From contig MU069853.1 in NCBI GenBank assembly GCA_002284615.2, forward strand, positions 146,999-163,534: a stretch of DNA of 16,536 nt, in the 5' to 3' direction. Position 1 is the first letter of the stretch, and every line of letters begins with the position of its first letter. Origin of the DNA: Dunaliella salina (lineage: Eukaryota; Chlorophyta; Chlorophyceae; Chlamydomonadales; Dunaliellaceae). This document shows, piece after piece, positions 7,771-15,127 of this stretch. A model generated the notes under the pieces. The model had not been told where the DNA came from, did no database searches, and saw only the letters and a program-made list of their open reading frames with translations. The translations under genes and the position numbers were made by a program.

Positions 7771-8652
7771 TCACCAACCTGAGCGACAAACTTGAAGCAT
7801 ACATCCACGAGAAACGCAGACTTGGCTCTGCTAATACCTCTGGCTACCACTACCAAAGATGGCAGAAGCTTAACGATGCCACACCACCCACCACCAATGC
7901 AAACACTGAAGCTCACAACCCAATCTCTCAGCTTGCAAATAAGGAGATCAGCAACTCCTTCTGGAAAAATCCAAAGATTACCCTTAAACAACAAATGAAT
8001 CTTATAAAATATCAAACGGATACACTGTACACACAGAGCCATGCCTTCAACTTTTCCAGTTCTGGTAGGTCTTACTATTTGCAAACACAGACAACATTTA
8101 CCACGCTCTGCTTAGGTGTACCAACCCAACAACGAGTGGGATGCACACCAACAGACACCATGCGGCCCTTAGTCTCTGAATAGAAGCCCTCAGTAAAGAC
8201 TGTTATGGCTCATCCCTCATTAGCATGGATGGCTACAATCATGACAGACTTCTGGATGAAGGCATACAAGTCCCTGAAAACACCTCTAGAGCTATTTTAG
8301 ACTGGGTTTTCCCAAATGGCACTGCCTCACCTGCCCGGCACCAAAGCCGTCTTGATGCTCTATTTCTACGCCATATCTCAGGCAGACAAGCCCACCTTGA
8401 CCCTACCAAGATCCCACCACAAGATAGGGACATTCACCTCGTTGAACTAGAATTCTGTCCCGACACAAATCCCTTCATCACTCTTAAACGTGCTGTGACA
8501 CAACATTCTCACACCATAACCAGACTTAAAACCCGCAGCTCCAGAAATCCAAACGGGAATTTGTCAAAGTGACTTTGCACATCATCTTAATTGGTGTGGT
8601 GGCACGATTTACAACAATTATATGATCACACTCCATTTTGGGCCTGACCAAA
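7771..8652 (+). pseudogene. CCHC knuckle and RLE domain of plus-strand LINE, copy A
   Basis: This continues from RNase H. A basic region, H-E-K-R-R-L-G-type then G-Y-H-Y-Q-R-W, leads to Q-M-N-L-I-K-Y-Q-T-D-T-L-Y. A CCHC knuckle survives as A-N-T-D-N-I-Y-H-A-L-L-R-C near 8077-8115, with the first Cys pair degraded by a frame change. Further on, W-V-F-P-N-G precedes the RLE core. The Pro-Asp of the nuclease has become Leu-Asp (R-L-D-A), followed after 31 residues by H-L-V-E-L-E-F. After H-I-I-L-I-G-V the frame ends at G-L-T-K, where the A-rich tail of the opposing element begins. The last ~50 residues of the domain, present in the minus-strand relative, are missing. Confidence 0.72.
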
Positions 8653-8787
8653 GAAAAAGAAAAGAAAAAGAAAAGAAAAACTACGTAAGCAGAGAAACTC
8701 TCCCTACATCAACTAAGGAAGAGGAGACACATTGGCTCCAAAAAGAGCCGTGCGCCCCCTCCACCACAAGGTATNNAAAAGAGAATT
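8653..8787 (-). mobile_element. 3' UTR and CTTTT-repeat tail of minus-strand RLE-type LINE
   Basis: On the minus strand the LINE coding end (N-P-P-D-P-H, stop at 8788-8790) is followed by about 95 bp of untranslated sequence. Then comes CTTACGTAGTTTTTC and a run of TTTTC units (AAAAG repeats on the plus strand, 8653-8690). The terminus matches those at 1790, 5029, 7239 and 13395. Two undetermined bases lie at 8775-8776. The tail abuts the interrupted plus-strand frame, so the minus-strand element probably inserted into the plus-strand one. Confidence 0.75.
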
Positions 8788-10026
8788 CTAATGTGGATCT
8801 GGAGGGTTTCTAGAAGCACCTGGCTCTAGAACCTGGCTGTGGGAAGTATTTTTGTTTTCAATAGCGCGGCGTGTGGTGACTAGTTTGTGGGCATATTCAA
8901 CAGAATGGGCATGAAGTTGTTGAGCAAGCTTCGTGGCACGCTGGTGACCCAATCCTAGTTGTTTGCATTGCTTGAGGGTATGCTCAGTGTAAAAATTTCC
9001 ACCCACACCCAGGAAAATAGGGTGAATTGTAACAGCTTTAGCGTTAATAAGTTTACAAAGGTCTGCATGCTGCTGCTTTGCTGCGTTCAAGTGATGCTCT
9101 GGCCTTGTGTCTTCACAGAACTTGATTTCTATTAGGTGCACATGGCGTTCATTCGCATGAAGTTCATGGGTTTTGTCTCATGCGGCTAGTTCTGGTGGCC
9201 CTCTGTGAGGAGCTGCGCGAAGCGTGATGGGAATGGGTAGGAGAAACACCGTTAGAAGTATGTTTGGCATTAAAAGGGGTGATCAGAACAGCATCTGGTC
9301 GACTGGAGTTGAGTCTTTTCCTCTCTGGAAGGTTACGAGGGAAGAGGTAAGCAGGTAAAGTTCTGTTTGAGGCATGTGTAGGGAGTTGGAGGTTGTGTTG
9401 GGCAAGCTTAAAATCGCTTTCTATGTCTGTGTTGACCAGGCCTGCCCCTACAGGGCATTTGCTGAGGGCTTTTGTAATCATTCTGCCTGCAATGTTATGA
9501 CGTTCAGTTTTCATGTTGGAAATGATATGGTTTTGGCAGCCTGAGAGCATGTGTAGTGCGCTATCCAAATGATGGCATCCTGGGAGGGGACAAGATGGAT
9601 CTGTTGACCTTGAAGACCTTGAAGCGTACTGCATGTTTTTGGTTGTAGAGGGTGCCTGTGCGGTACTGCAGGATAATACGCTTCATGGGTACAGAAATGT
9701 TGGGCATATTTCTGAAGGCATTGCTGATTTTTTTGTCTACTCGCGGTAACAAGTTTTGATAGTAAGAGTAGTAGCCTATTTTGGCATTGGCATATCCAAG
9801 CTTGTGTTTGGAATACATGTGGGATTTGAGGGCATCTTGGAGATTGGGGAAGTAGGTGAGCTTTTGGGAGGGTGGTGGACCCGCAGGTGTGCCTGCAGCA
9901 TGCACTCTTAGGGCACGATTGAGGGTCACTGTAACCAAGTTTTTTGCAAGGTATGGTGCCGAGGTCGTAACAGAGGTGGGGGTAGGCAGTGACAAGTTTG
10001 GAGTAGGGGTTGGTTATCATGTCCTT
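8788..10026 (-). pseudogene. Minus-strand RLE-type LINE: post-RNase H region, CCHC, RLE, C-terminus
   Basis: Three frames joined by two shifts. 9995-9561 encodes K-L-G-Y-A-N-A-K-I-G-Y-Y, then I-L-Q-Y-R-T-G-T-L-Y-N-Q-K-H-A, the counterpart of L-I-K-Y-Q-T-D-T-L-Y-T-Q-S-H-A in the plus-strand elements. 9634-9164 encodes a CCHC knuckle C-P-L-P-G-C, seven residues, H-M-L-S-G-C, then 80 residues later the nuclease R-P-D-A. 9141-8788 gives H-L-I-E-I-K-F followed by C-E-D-T-R-P-E. Pro-Asp then Glu-x-Lys is the PD-(D/E)XK catalytic signature used by RLE-type LINEs to nick target DNA. It continues G-V-G-G-N-F-Y and ends N-P-P-D-P-H-stop. No RT or RNase H core is present, so the copy is 5'-truncated near 10026. 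The protein is diverged from its plus-strand neighbour. Confidence 0.75.
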
Positions 10027-11041
10027 ATTCCAAGCCGGAATACTAGATACCGCAAACAAAGGCTGGCTTCAGTCCCTCCAGCAAGACGTAAAGCAAGTTA
10101 CTCCGGAAGCTTGTTGGCTACCTTTGGATACTCCAAATACTGTCGCGTCGCTGCGTACCCACCAACACCTAGCATCAAACATTTGGAAACAGAAATTCCA
10201 ATTTCTTGCCCCTGACACCCATAGCTGCTCACAAAAGTGCCCTCAAGAAAGGGCACCATTCACCCCTGCTAACTTCAAAAAGAACAAGTTCACACCCAAA
10301 ATAAAGGATTGGAGGAAAATGACCTACACTGATGGCAGTGTGATTAAACACAAAGATGACGACTCCCCACCCCTTTCCGGTTCAGGTGTTTACAAACCAG
10401 GAAGTGACACTGCTGCACCCTCCCAACACTTGCAACTGCACATAAAACCCAATGGCCATGGGCCAACCAATACCATCACCAGAGCAGAACTTGTGGGTAT
10501 CCTTGTGTCACTCCAACATGAGCAAACTGAGATTGCCACTGATAGTGCATCATGCCTTATTCAGATTGCTAATCAAACCCTTGACCCGATGAAAAGGTGT
10601 CACCTACATGCAGAGCTCATTCATGCAATATCAACCATATTAGAGCACTCCCCTCACCCTATTCATTTTTATAAAGTCAAAGCCCACTCTGGCATTATAG
10701 GAAATGAGGGGGTTGACGCTTGTGCTCGCACTGCAGCCCTCTCAGACACCATAGACATTGCACTTCCAGATGCCAGGGACCCTTTCAACAATTTTTGTTG
10801 GCTTTCACTGAAGACCACTTCCACACAAAATGATAGCAGGCACCGCTCCCACACTTTCCCAATACACTATCTCACCAACCTGAGCAACAAACTTAAAGCA
10901 CACATTCACAAGAAACGCAGACTTGGCTCTGCTAACACCTCCGGCTACCACTACCAAAGATGGCAGAAGCTTAACGATGCAACACCACCCACCACCAATG
11001 CAAACATCAAGGGCTATCGATTGGTATATATATGGGTCTGA
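10010..11041 (+). CDS. RNase H domain of RLE-type LINE, copy B (domain intact)
   Basis: This is the longest open frame in the window (343 codons) but only part of a LINE protein; the ATG at 10010 lies in junction sequence and is unlikely to be a real start. Family homology begins near residue 10. The type I RNase H core is complete: Y-T-D-G-S (Asp108), R-A-E-L (Glu160), A-T-D-S-A (Asp178), Y-K-V-K-A-H-S-G (His226) and N-E-G-V-D-A-C-A (Asp236). These are the expected D-E-D-(H)-D residues, which cut RNA in RNA/DNA hybrids. The region after the core (from about residue 250) is the basic linker toward the zinc knuckle. The frame ends inside the G-rich repeat that starts at 11013. The last natural residues are T-N-A-N, so the final ten are repeat-derived. 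Confidence 0.85.
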   Translation: MVIMSLFQAGILDTANKGWLQSLQQDVKQVTPEACWLPLDTPNTVASLRTHQHLASNIWKQKFQFLAPDTHSCSQKCPQERAPFTPANFKKNKFTPKIKDWRKMTYTDGSVIKHKDDDSPPLSGSGVYKPGSDTAAPSQHLQLHIKPNGHGPTNTITRAELVGILVSLQHEQTEIATDSASCLIQIANQTLDPMKRCHLHAELIHAISTILEHSPHPIHFYKVKAHSGIIGNEGVDACARTAALSDTIDIALPDARDPFNNFCWLSLKTTSTQNDSRHRSHTFPIHYLTNLSNKLKAHIHKKRRLGSANTSGYHYQRWQKLNDATPPTTNANIKGYRLVYIWV

Positions 11042-11635
11042 TCCGAGGAGGTGGGGGTGGGGTGGGTGGTCCAAGGGGGGTTGCAGGTTTTTGGGACACC
11101 CTCTCCAGAATTTTTCTGGGCCACTTCTACAGAATTCTAAAGACACCATTGGATTACTGAGCTTGAGAACTGTCTACTGGCACCCTCTTTGGGTAAATTG
11201 AGTTAAAGGGGGGGTCTGTGTGCATGGCTGGGAGTCAGTGCCATGCGCGCAAGGGTGTGGGCGGCAGGGGGTGTAGAGGCGAACATGCGGCAAACCAGTT
11301 TGAACTTCCAGGATGGTGACAATGTGATGTGATCATGCATGGTGAAGTCAGGAGGGCAGTTAGTGCACTTGCAAGCCAGTTGTGGGTGCCTGGAAGGAAA
11401 GGTATGCATGGGCGTCTGCTGCTCAGTTTTTGTCCCTTAACTCTGCTGCGACCCACTTTTCCAGTATGGTGAGTATGCAGATGGATAGCTATTTCAAAAA
11501 GGAGCAGGTTGATATCCTTTTCGTCCGCGTAGGGTTACTGCATGGGGGGTGTTGGGGTGGGNGGGTGGGTCAGGGGGGTCCCACCCAGTTTTTGGGGATG
11601 GTGTACATAACTTTTTTTTTTTTGACGCCTCCTGC
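11013..11635 (+). repeat. G-rich modular repeat, copy R1
   Basis: This aligns end to end with 15128-15794. Both start GCTATCGATTGGTA and end CCTCCTGC after a T run, and both share CCAGAA..TTTTCTGGGCCACT, GTGTGCATGGCTGGGAGTC and GACTTGCAAGCCAGTTGTGG-like blocks. Long G runs occur near 11046-11080, 11206-11215 and 11545-11580, separated by T or TT, so G-quadruplexes are plausible. Compared with unit A it replaces 77 bp (equivalent of 7906-7982) of LINE coding sequence. No TIR, LTR, coding frame or clear TSD was found. One undetermined base lies at 11562. The mobility type is unknown. Confidence 0.75.
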
Positions 11636-12316
11636 TTAAACAACAAATAAATTTTGTGAAGTATCGAACGGATACGCTGTACACACAGAGCCATGCCTTC
11701 AACTTTTCCAGTTCTGATAGGTGCCACTATGTGCAAACACAGACAACATTTACCACGATCTGCTTAGGTGTACCAACCCAACAATGAGTGGGATGCACAC
11801 CAACAGACACCATGCGGCCCTTAGTCTCTGAATAGAAGCCCTCAGTAAAGGCCGTTATGGCTCATCCCTCATTAGCATGGATGGCTACAATCATGATAAA
11901 CTTCTGGATCAAGGCATACAAGTCCCTGAAAATACCTCTAGAGCTATTCCAGACTGGGTTTTCCCAAATGGCACTGCCTCACCTGCACGGCACCAAAGCC
12001 GTCCTGACGCTCTATTTCTATGCCATTTCCCAGGCAGACAAGCTCACCTTGACCCTACCAAGATCCCACCACAAGATAGGGACATGCACCTCGTTGAACT
12101 GGAATTCTGTCCCGACACAAATCCCTTCATCACTCTTGAACGTGCAGTGACCCTTCTTTTCTCACACCATGACCAGACTTCTCACATCATGACCAGACTT
12201 AAAACCCGCAGCTCCAGAAATCCAAAAGGGAATAACAAAGTGACTTTGCACATCATCTTAATTAGTGTGGGTGGCACGATTTACAACAATTATATGATTT
12301 CACCTCTAATATGGGC
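11636..12316 (+). pseudogene. CCHC knuckle and RLE domain of plus-strand LINE, copy B
   Basis: This resumes the LINE after R1 (C-T-T-A-A-A-C-A-A-C-A-A-A-T in both copies). The CCHC knuckle lies near 11722-11770. It reads Cys-His in one frame, and a one-base slip then gives C-A-N-T-D-N-I-Y-H-D-L-L-R-C, so CX2C-X7-HX4C is present but split by the slip. The frame 11877-12320 holds the RLE: R-P-D-A at residues 42-45 and H-L-V-E-L-E-F at 71-77. The Pro-Asp is intact, unlike copy A, but the position expected to be the catalytic Lys of E-x-K is Glu, as in A. The frame ends at 12320 where the opposing element's A-rich tail starts. Confidence 0.72.
12161..12200. repeat. 20-bp tandem duplication within copy B
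   Basis: CTCACACCATGACCAGACTT (12161-12180) is followed directly by CTCACATCATGACCAGACTT (12181-12200), one mismatch. Unit A has a single copy. It adds residues to the RLE C-terminal side. Confidence 0.85.
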
Positions 12317-13063
12317 CTGACCAAAGAAAAAGAAAAGAAAAAGAAAAGGAAAACTACGTAGGCAGAGAAACTCTCCCTACATCAACTAAGGAAGAGGAGA
12401 CACATTGGCTCCAAAAAGAGCCGTGTGCCCCCTCCACCACAAGGTATGAAAAAGAGAATGCTTATGTGGATCTGGAGGGTTTCTAGAAGCACCTGGCTCT
12501 AGAACCTGACTGTGGGAAGTATTTCTGTTTTCAAGAGCGCAGCGTGTGGTGACTAGTTTGTGGGCATATTGAACAGAATGGGCATGAAGTTGTTGAGCAA
12601 GCTTCATGGCACGCTGATGATCCAATCCTACTTGTTTGAATTGCTTCAGGGTATGCTCAGTGTAGATTTTACCACCTACACCCAGGAAAATAGGGTGAAT
12701 TGTAACAGCTTTAGCGTTAATAAGTTTACAAAGCGTCGGAATGTTGTATTCCATTACAGGACCGTTACTAGTTGGTTTCTTATCGGGATTACAAGGAAAC
12801 CCGTGGTTACTGCACGGTTGCGGTCTATGTTACTAACTGAGAAACCAGCTAGTAACCCAGCTACTAACGGTCCTGTAATGAAATACAACATTCCGACGAG
12901 GTCTGCATGCTGCTGCTTTGCTGCGTTCAACTGATGCTCTGGCCTTGAGCCTTCACAGAACTTGATTTCTATTAGGTGCACATGGCGTTCATTCGCATGA
13001 AGTTCATGGGGTTGTCTCATGCGGCTAGTTCTGGTGGTACTCTGTGAGGAGCTGCACAAAGCG
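12317..13063 (-). pseudogene. Minus-strand RLE-type LINE 3' end, copy B
   Basis: Duplicate of 8653-9224. Minus strand: H-E-L-H-A-N-E-R-H-V-H-L-I-E-I-K-F-C-E (Glu-x-Lys kept), then N-A-A-K-Q-Q-H-A-D-L, where the TIR element is inserted. C-K-L-I-N-A-K-A-V then leads to G-V-G-G-K-I-Y and Q-Q-L-H-A-H-S-V. The C-terminus reads N-P-P-D-P-H, but the stop TAG has become a Lys codon. The 3' untranslated region and AAAAG-type tail lie at 12317-12460. The Pro-Asp part and everything upstream are cut off at 13063, where another LINE end begins. Confidence 0.72.
12734..12898. mobile_element. 165-bp TIR element (MITE)
   Basis: An insertion absent from unit A, whose empty site is at 9059-9061. The ends are inverted repeats of at least 34 bp with one mismatch. 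Both begin CGTCGGAATGTTGTATT and continue through CATTACAGGACCGTTA. The similarity trails inward (TAGTTGGTTTCT versus TAGCTGGTTTCT). The flanking duplication appears to be only AG (12732-12733 and 12899-12900). There is no coding capacity, so it must be non-autonomous. The 2-bp non-TA duplication does not fit the usual Tc1/mariner TA, hAT 8 bp or Harbinger 3 bp rules, so the superfamily is left open. Confidence 0.88.
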
Positions 13064-13412
13064 CCAACCAAACAAAAAACTGAATCACTAGCTTCCCAGC
13101 TCAGGGACCATGCCATCCAAAGATTATCCACCATCTTTAACACTAGACATGCACTTTACTTTCAGGGAGCATCTGGGAAGGGGTTTGCTGGGCGCGCGGC
13201 AGCGGCTGAGGATGGAAGAAGGAGAGTCCGAGCGCTCAGGGGCATGGCAAGCAATCCCCCGGATCCCCATTAGTTTTGTCACCTGCTCTCTCCAAGGCTA
13301 GTTTTGTCTAGTTCAGGTGGAGGGCCTCCTGGTGAGGCCTCTAACTTTTGTTAAGGGTTCTTCCCTTAATGCACGCGGCCTTTGGCTTGCGTAAACTTTT
13401 TTCCTTTTCGAC
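13064..13412 (+). mobile_element. 5'-truncated 3' end of RLE-type LINE, with readable C-terminus
   Basis: Plus strand. The frame to 13273 reads T-E-S-L-A-S-Q-L-R-D-H-A-I-Q-R-L, which aligns with A-T-K-L-A-Q-Q-L-H-A-H-S-V-E-Y-A in the minus-strand LINE at 8788. The next residues, F-N-T-R-H-A-L, align with V-T-T-R-R-A-I. It continues G-A-S-G-K-G-F, a basic stretch and M-A-S-N-P-P-D-P-H-stop (TAG at 13271-13273). About 110 bp of 3' UTR follows, then CTTGCGTAAACTTTTTTCC. Related copies are at 1781-2115 and 5029-5280. Homology to unit A ends at 13063, so it starts there. No TSD was found; the right limit is approximate. Confidence 0.7.
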
Positions 13413-13840
13413 TCCCACTGGGAGATAAGGGATTGACCCATAAGTAACTCTAACAAATTTGCAAACCCAACGGCATCACGGGAATAGGTGCCCTTACGAG
13501 CTCAGAATTTGCAACAAATGCGATTGGCACATTGTGCAAGATGAAGAGCACATTATTCTGGAGTGCCCTTCCCAGGATCTGACAGACTTGCGCAATCAGT
13601 TCCATCATTTGTTCAGCTGTGCACCTCCCGGTTGCCCAGTACGCCTCAGAGACTTCATGAACCAAGCTAATGTTTTAGAATCAGCCAAGTTTGTGTCTGC
13701 ATGCTTGACATGCTGTGCCTGACTTTTGAGTAATGCTTTTATTTTTGCTTAAATTGGTCTGGTTACAGGCCTCTAAGTCTCCGCTCAGCTGCCCTCGTAG
13801 GCGGATAAAGCGATGTAACCTTACCTAACAAACTTGCAAG
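13413..13840 (+). pseudogene. 3' end of a third LINE type: CCHC knuckle and 3' UTR
   Basis: A frame from about 13459 (no ATG; internal piece) to 13722 encodes R-I-C-N-K-C, nine residues, E-H-I-I-L-E-C-P (CX2C-X9-HX4C). L-R-N-Q-F-H-H-L-F follows, and a C-terminus A-K-F-V-S-A-C-L then C-A-stop. The spacing and the Q-D-E-E-H-I-I-L-E-C-P wording mark a LINE zinc knuckle, related to but distinct from the one at 576-1235. About 115 bp of untranslated sequence follows, up to GATGTAACCTTACCTAAC near 13830, which may be the 3' terminus. Upstream coding is missing; the left boundary against the truncated element at 13412 is uncertain. Confidence 0.65.
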
Positions 13841-14180
13841 AAACCCCCATGCCCATTCTGCACATTTGGACAAGTTACCTGAAGCAGGTGTGGCATCAAC
13901 ATCAAAAGCACTCATCAAAGCCCTGTAGCCATGGAGCCCCTTTTTTATGCCAGCTCTTTAGGCCAACGTGGCTTTCTTTCACTGATGCAGGGAAAATTCC
14001 TCTACCTACATGGTTCTTTCTTTTTCTTTTGGGCTTTCCTTCTGGCAGCAGCAAGGGAATCACTTCGGGCAGAGACTCCCTTCATGCATGGAACTAATTT
14101 TTCGATCATACCGAAAGTGTACAGGGGGAATTCCTTCTCTCTGGAAATTCCCCCATAAAATGTTGCTTTGAGGTGCAAGT
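13841..14180. other. Intergenic; one GC-AT hairpin
   Basis: No coding resemblance was seen. An inverted repeat at 14124-14154 (GGGGGAATTCC / GGAAATTCCCCC with an 8-base loop and one bulge) lies between the plus-strand LINE end and the minus-strand host gene's poly(A)-like signal. It has no assigned role. Confidence 0.4.
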
Positions 14181-14186
14181 TTTATT
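14181..14186 (-). promoter_or_regulatory. Poly(A) signal-like AATAAA of the minus-strand host gene
   Basis: TTTATT on the plus strand reads AATAAA on the minus strand, in the context GACAATAAAACTTGCACC. It lies about 265 bp downstream of the stop codon of the exon at 14450-14567, a reasonable 3' UTR length. Many chlorophyte algae use TGTAA instead, so if the host is one this match may be chance. Confidence 0.4.
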
Positions 14187-14449
14187 GTCCAGAATCAGAG
14201 ACTAACTGCACATCTTGCACAAGAGTCTTAGGGTAAGGGCCTTGCGTTTGCAGCAAGCATCAAACGTCTATGCTAAGTCGCGCTCTACACAGACCTGCCC
14301 TCAGAAGAGCAGCAACGATAGATGCAATCCCATGACCTGAGGGCTTGCAAACAAGCCTTGCATTGTGGCCCTTTGTAGTGTGCATCACAGGGAAAAAACT
14401 ACACTATAACAGTCCTTGTCGGAAGAAAACTGCTCTGCAAAATCATCCA

Positions 14450-14567
14450 CTAGGCCAGTCCCTCTACAGCTGCGCTTGAGCGCTGCATAGGTCCTACTAA
14501 AGCCAGGAGGAGCGGCAGCAGCACCAGGCCATGCAGGGCACCCAATACCACGAGGCCCAAGTACAGC
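14450..14567 (-). CDS. Terminal exon of an NPC1/Patched-like membrane protein
   Basis: The minus strand encodes 38 residues ending in TAG (14450-14452). They include L-Y-L-G-L-V-V-L-G-A-L-H-G-L-V-L-L-P, then L-L-L-A-L-V-G-P, and a short polar tail. The last membrane helix of Niemann-Pick C1 and Patched-type RND transporters carries the same L-G-x-L-H-G-L-V-x-L-P pattern followed by G-P near the C-terminus. NPC1 proteins export sterols from the endolysosome. A splice acceptor fits just upstream: a pyrimidine-rich tract, then CCTGGCAG ending at 14568, leaving one base before the first full codon. No preceding exon was found up to 16536, so the intron is at least 1.9 kb. It could be a pseudogene piece or another RND-family member. 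No lysosomal targeting motif is visible in the tail. Confidence 0.62.
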
Positions 14568-15127
14568 CTGCCAGGAACAGACAGCAAGGCGGAGGTTTGA
14601 ACGTGAAAAGGAGGTGGATCAAGCTAGCAGCTCTTCGCGTGTAATTGCAAGCATACAGCTGGGCAATCTTGCAGATGCTCAGTTAATGTCCATGCCGACC
14701 AAAGGACAGATGCAATGCAACAATTCACTCAATTTATTTTTTTTCCAGAGGGGGCCGACGCGCCTAAATTGCTGAAAATGTTATCCCGCCAACATTTTCC
14801 AAATTTGACCATGCCCACCATTGTGATAACAATGAAAACCAAGTATTCCAAAAATTGACGGAAATCGTTGACCCCAAACCACTCTCCTGGCCTCAGATCA
14901 CCCTTAAATGGCCCACAGCTCCACCCTGATACCAATTTTCAATCCCAAAATTTTGCATTTACAACTCATATGCGATACTAACGTCTTGCATATTTGAAAG
15001 TAGGGAAAAAGAAGGCAGAATTGACCTCTTTGGCACCCCTTGTGCAGGAGGCTTCAGAAAGGATAAATTTTGGAAGTCAAGGGCCAATGCTTTTAAAAAC
15101 TATTTATTTAGATTCCTCAGATTGAGA
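14568..15127 (-). other. Presumed intron of the NPC1-like gene
   Basis: No coding blocks of the NPC1 family were recognised on the minus strand. AT-rich tracts and one perfect 9-bp hairpin (GAAAATGTT, 8-base loop, AACATTTTC; 14774-14799) are the only structures. Intron status follows from the acceptor-like site at 14568 and is an inference. Confidence 0.4.

Larger units (their letters stand above)
6775..9224 (+). repeat. Segmental duplication unit A
   Basis: 6775-9224 aligns collinearly with 10027-13063. The offset is 3252 bp at the left end, for example the block beginning GCAAGTTACTCCGGAAGCTT at 6841 and at 10093. The unit contains the plus-strand RNase H to RLE region and the minus-strand LINE's 3' end and RLE tail. 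Unit A alone has the SINE at 7239-7405 and a deletion of about 25-30 bp near 7503 (the C-C-C-T-T-G-A-C to G-A-T-G-C part of the RNase H coding region). The mismatch rate looks like several percent by eye. The right limit is where B switches to the element at 13064. Confidence 0.85.
10027..13063 (+). repeat. Segmental duplication unit B
   Basis: Direct-orientation copy of 6775-9224. It contains the RNase H to RLE region, the LINE/LINE convergence with the AAAAG-repeat tail at 12324-12350, and the minus-strand RLE C-terminus. It lacks the SINE found in A. It carries two private insertions: the G-rich repeat (11013-11635, replacing the equivalent of 7906-7982) and the TIR element (12734-12898). 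Its left edge abuts sequence of the minus-strand LINE that completes unit A, consistent with a tandem duplication of about 3.25 kb whose second copy later lost its right end. Confidence 0.85.

Noticed and set aside
10669..10854. A 61-codon minus-strand frame identical in sequence to one at 7568-7753
   Set aside because: It is the antisense of the duplicated RNase H region; identity reflects the segmental duplication and not conservation of a gene.
11022..11036. TATA-box-like TATATATATGGG at the start of the G-rich repeat
   Set aside because: R2 has only ACATATATGGG, there is no gene or transcript start downstream, and such words are common by chance.
14728..14749. Plus-strand splice acceptor (long T tract then CCAG)
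   Set aside because: No coding sequence follows on the plus strand, and the better-supported gene here is on the minus strand.
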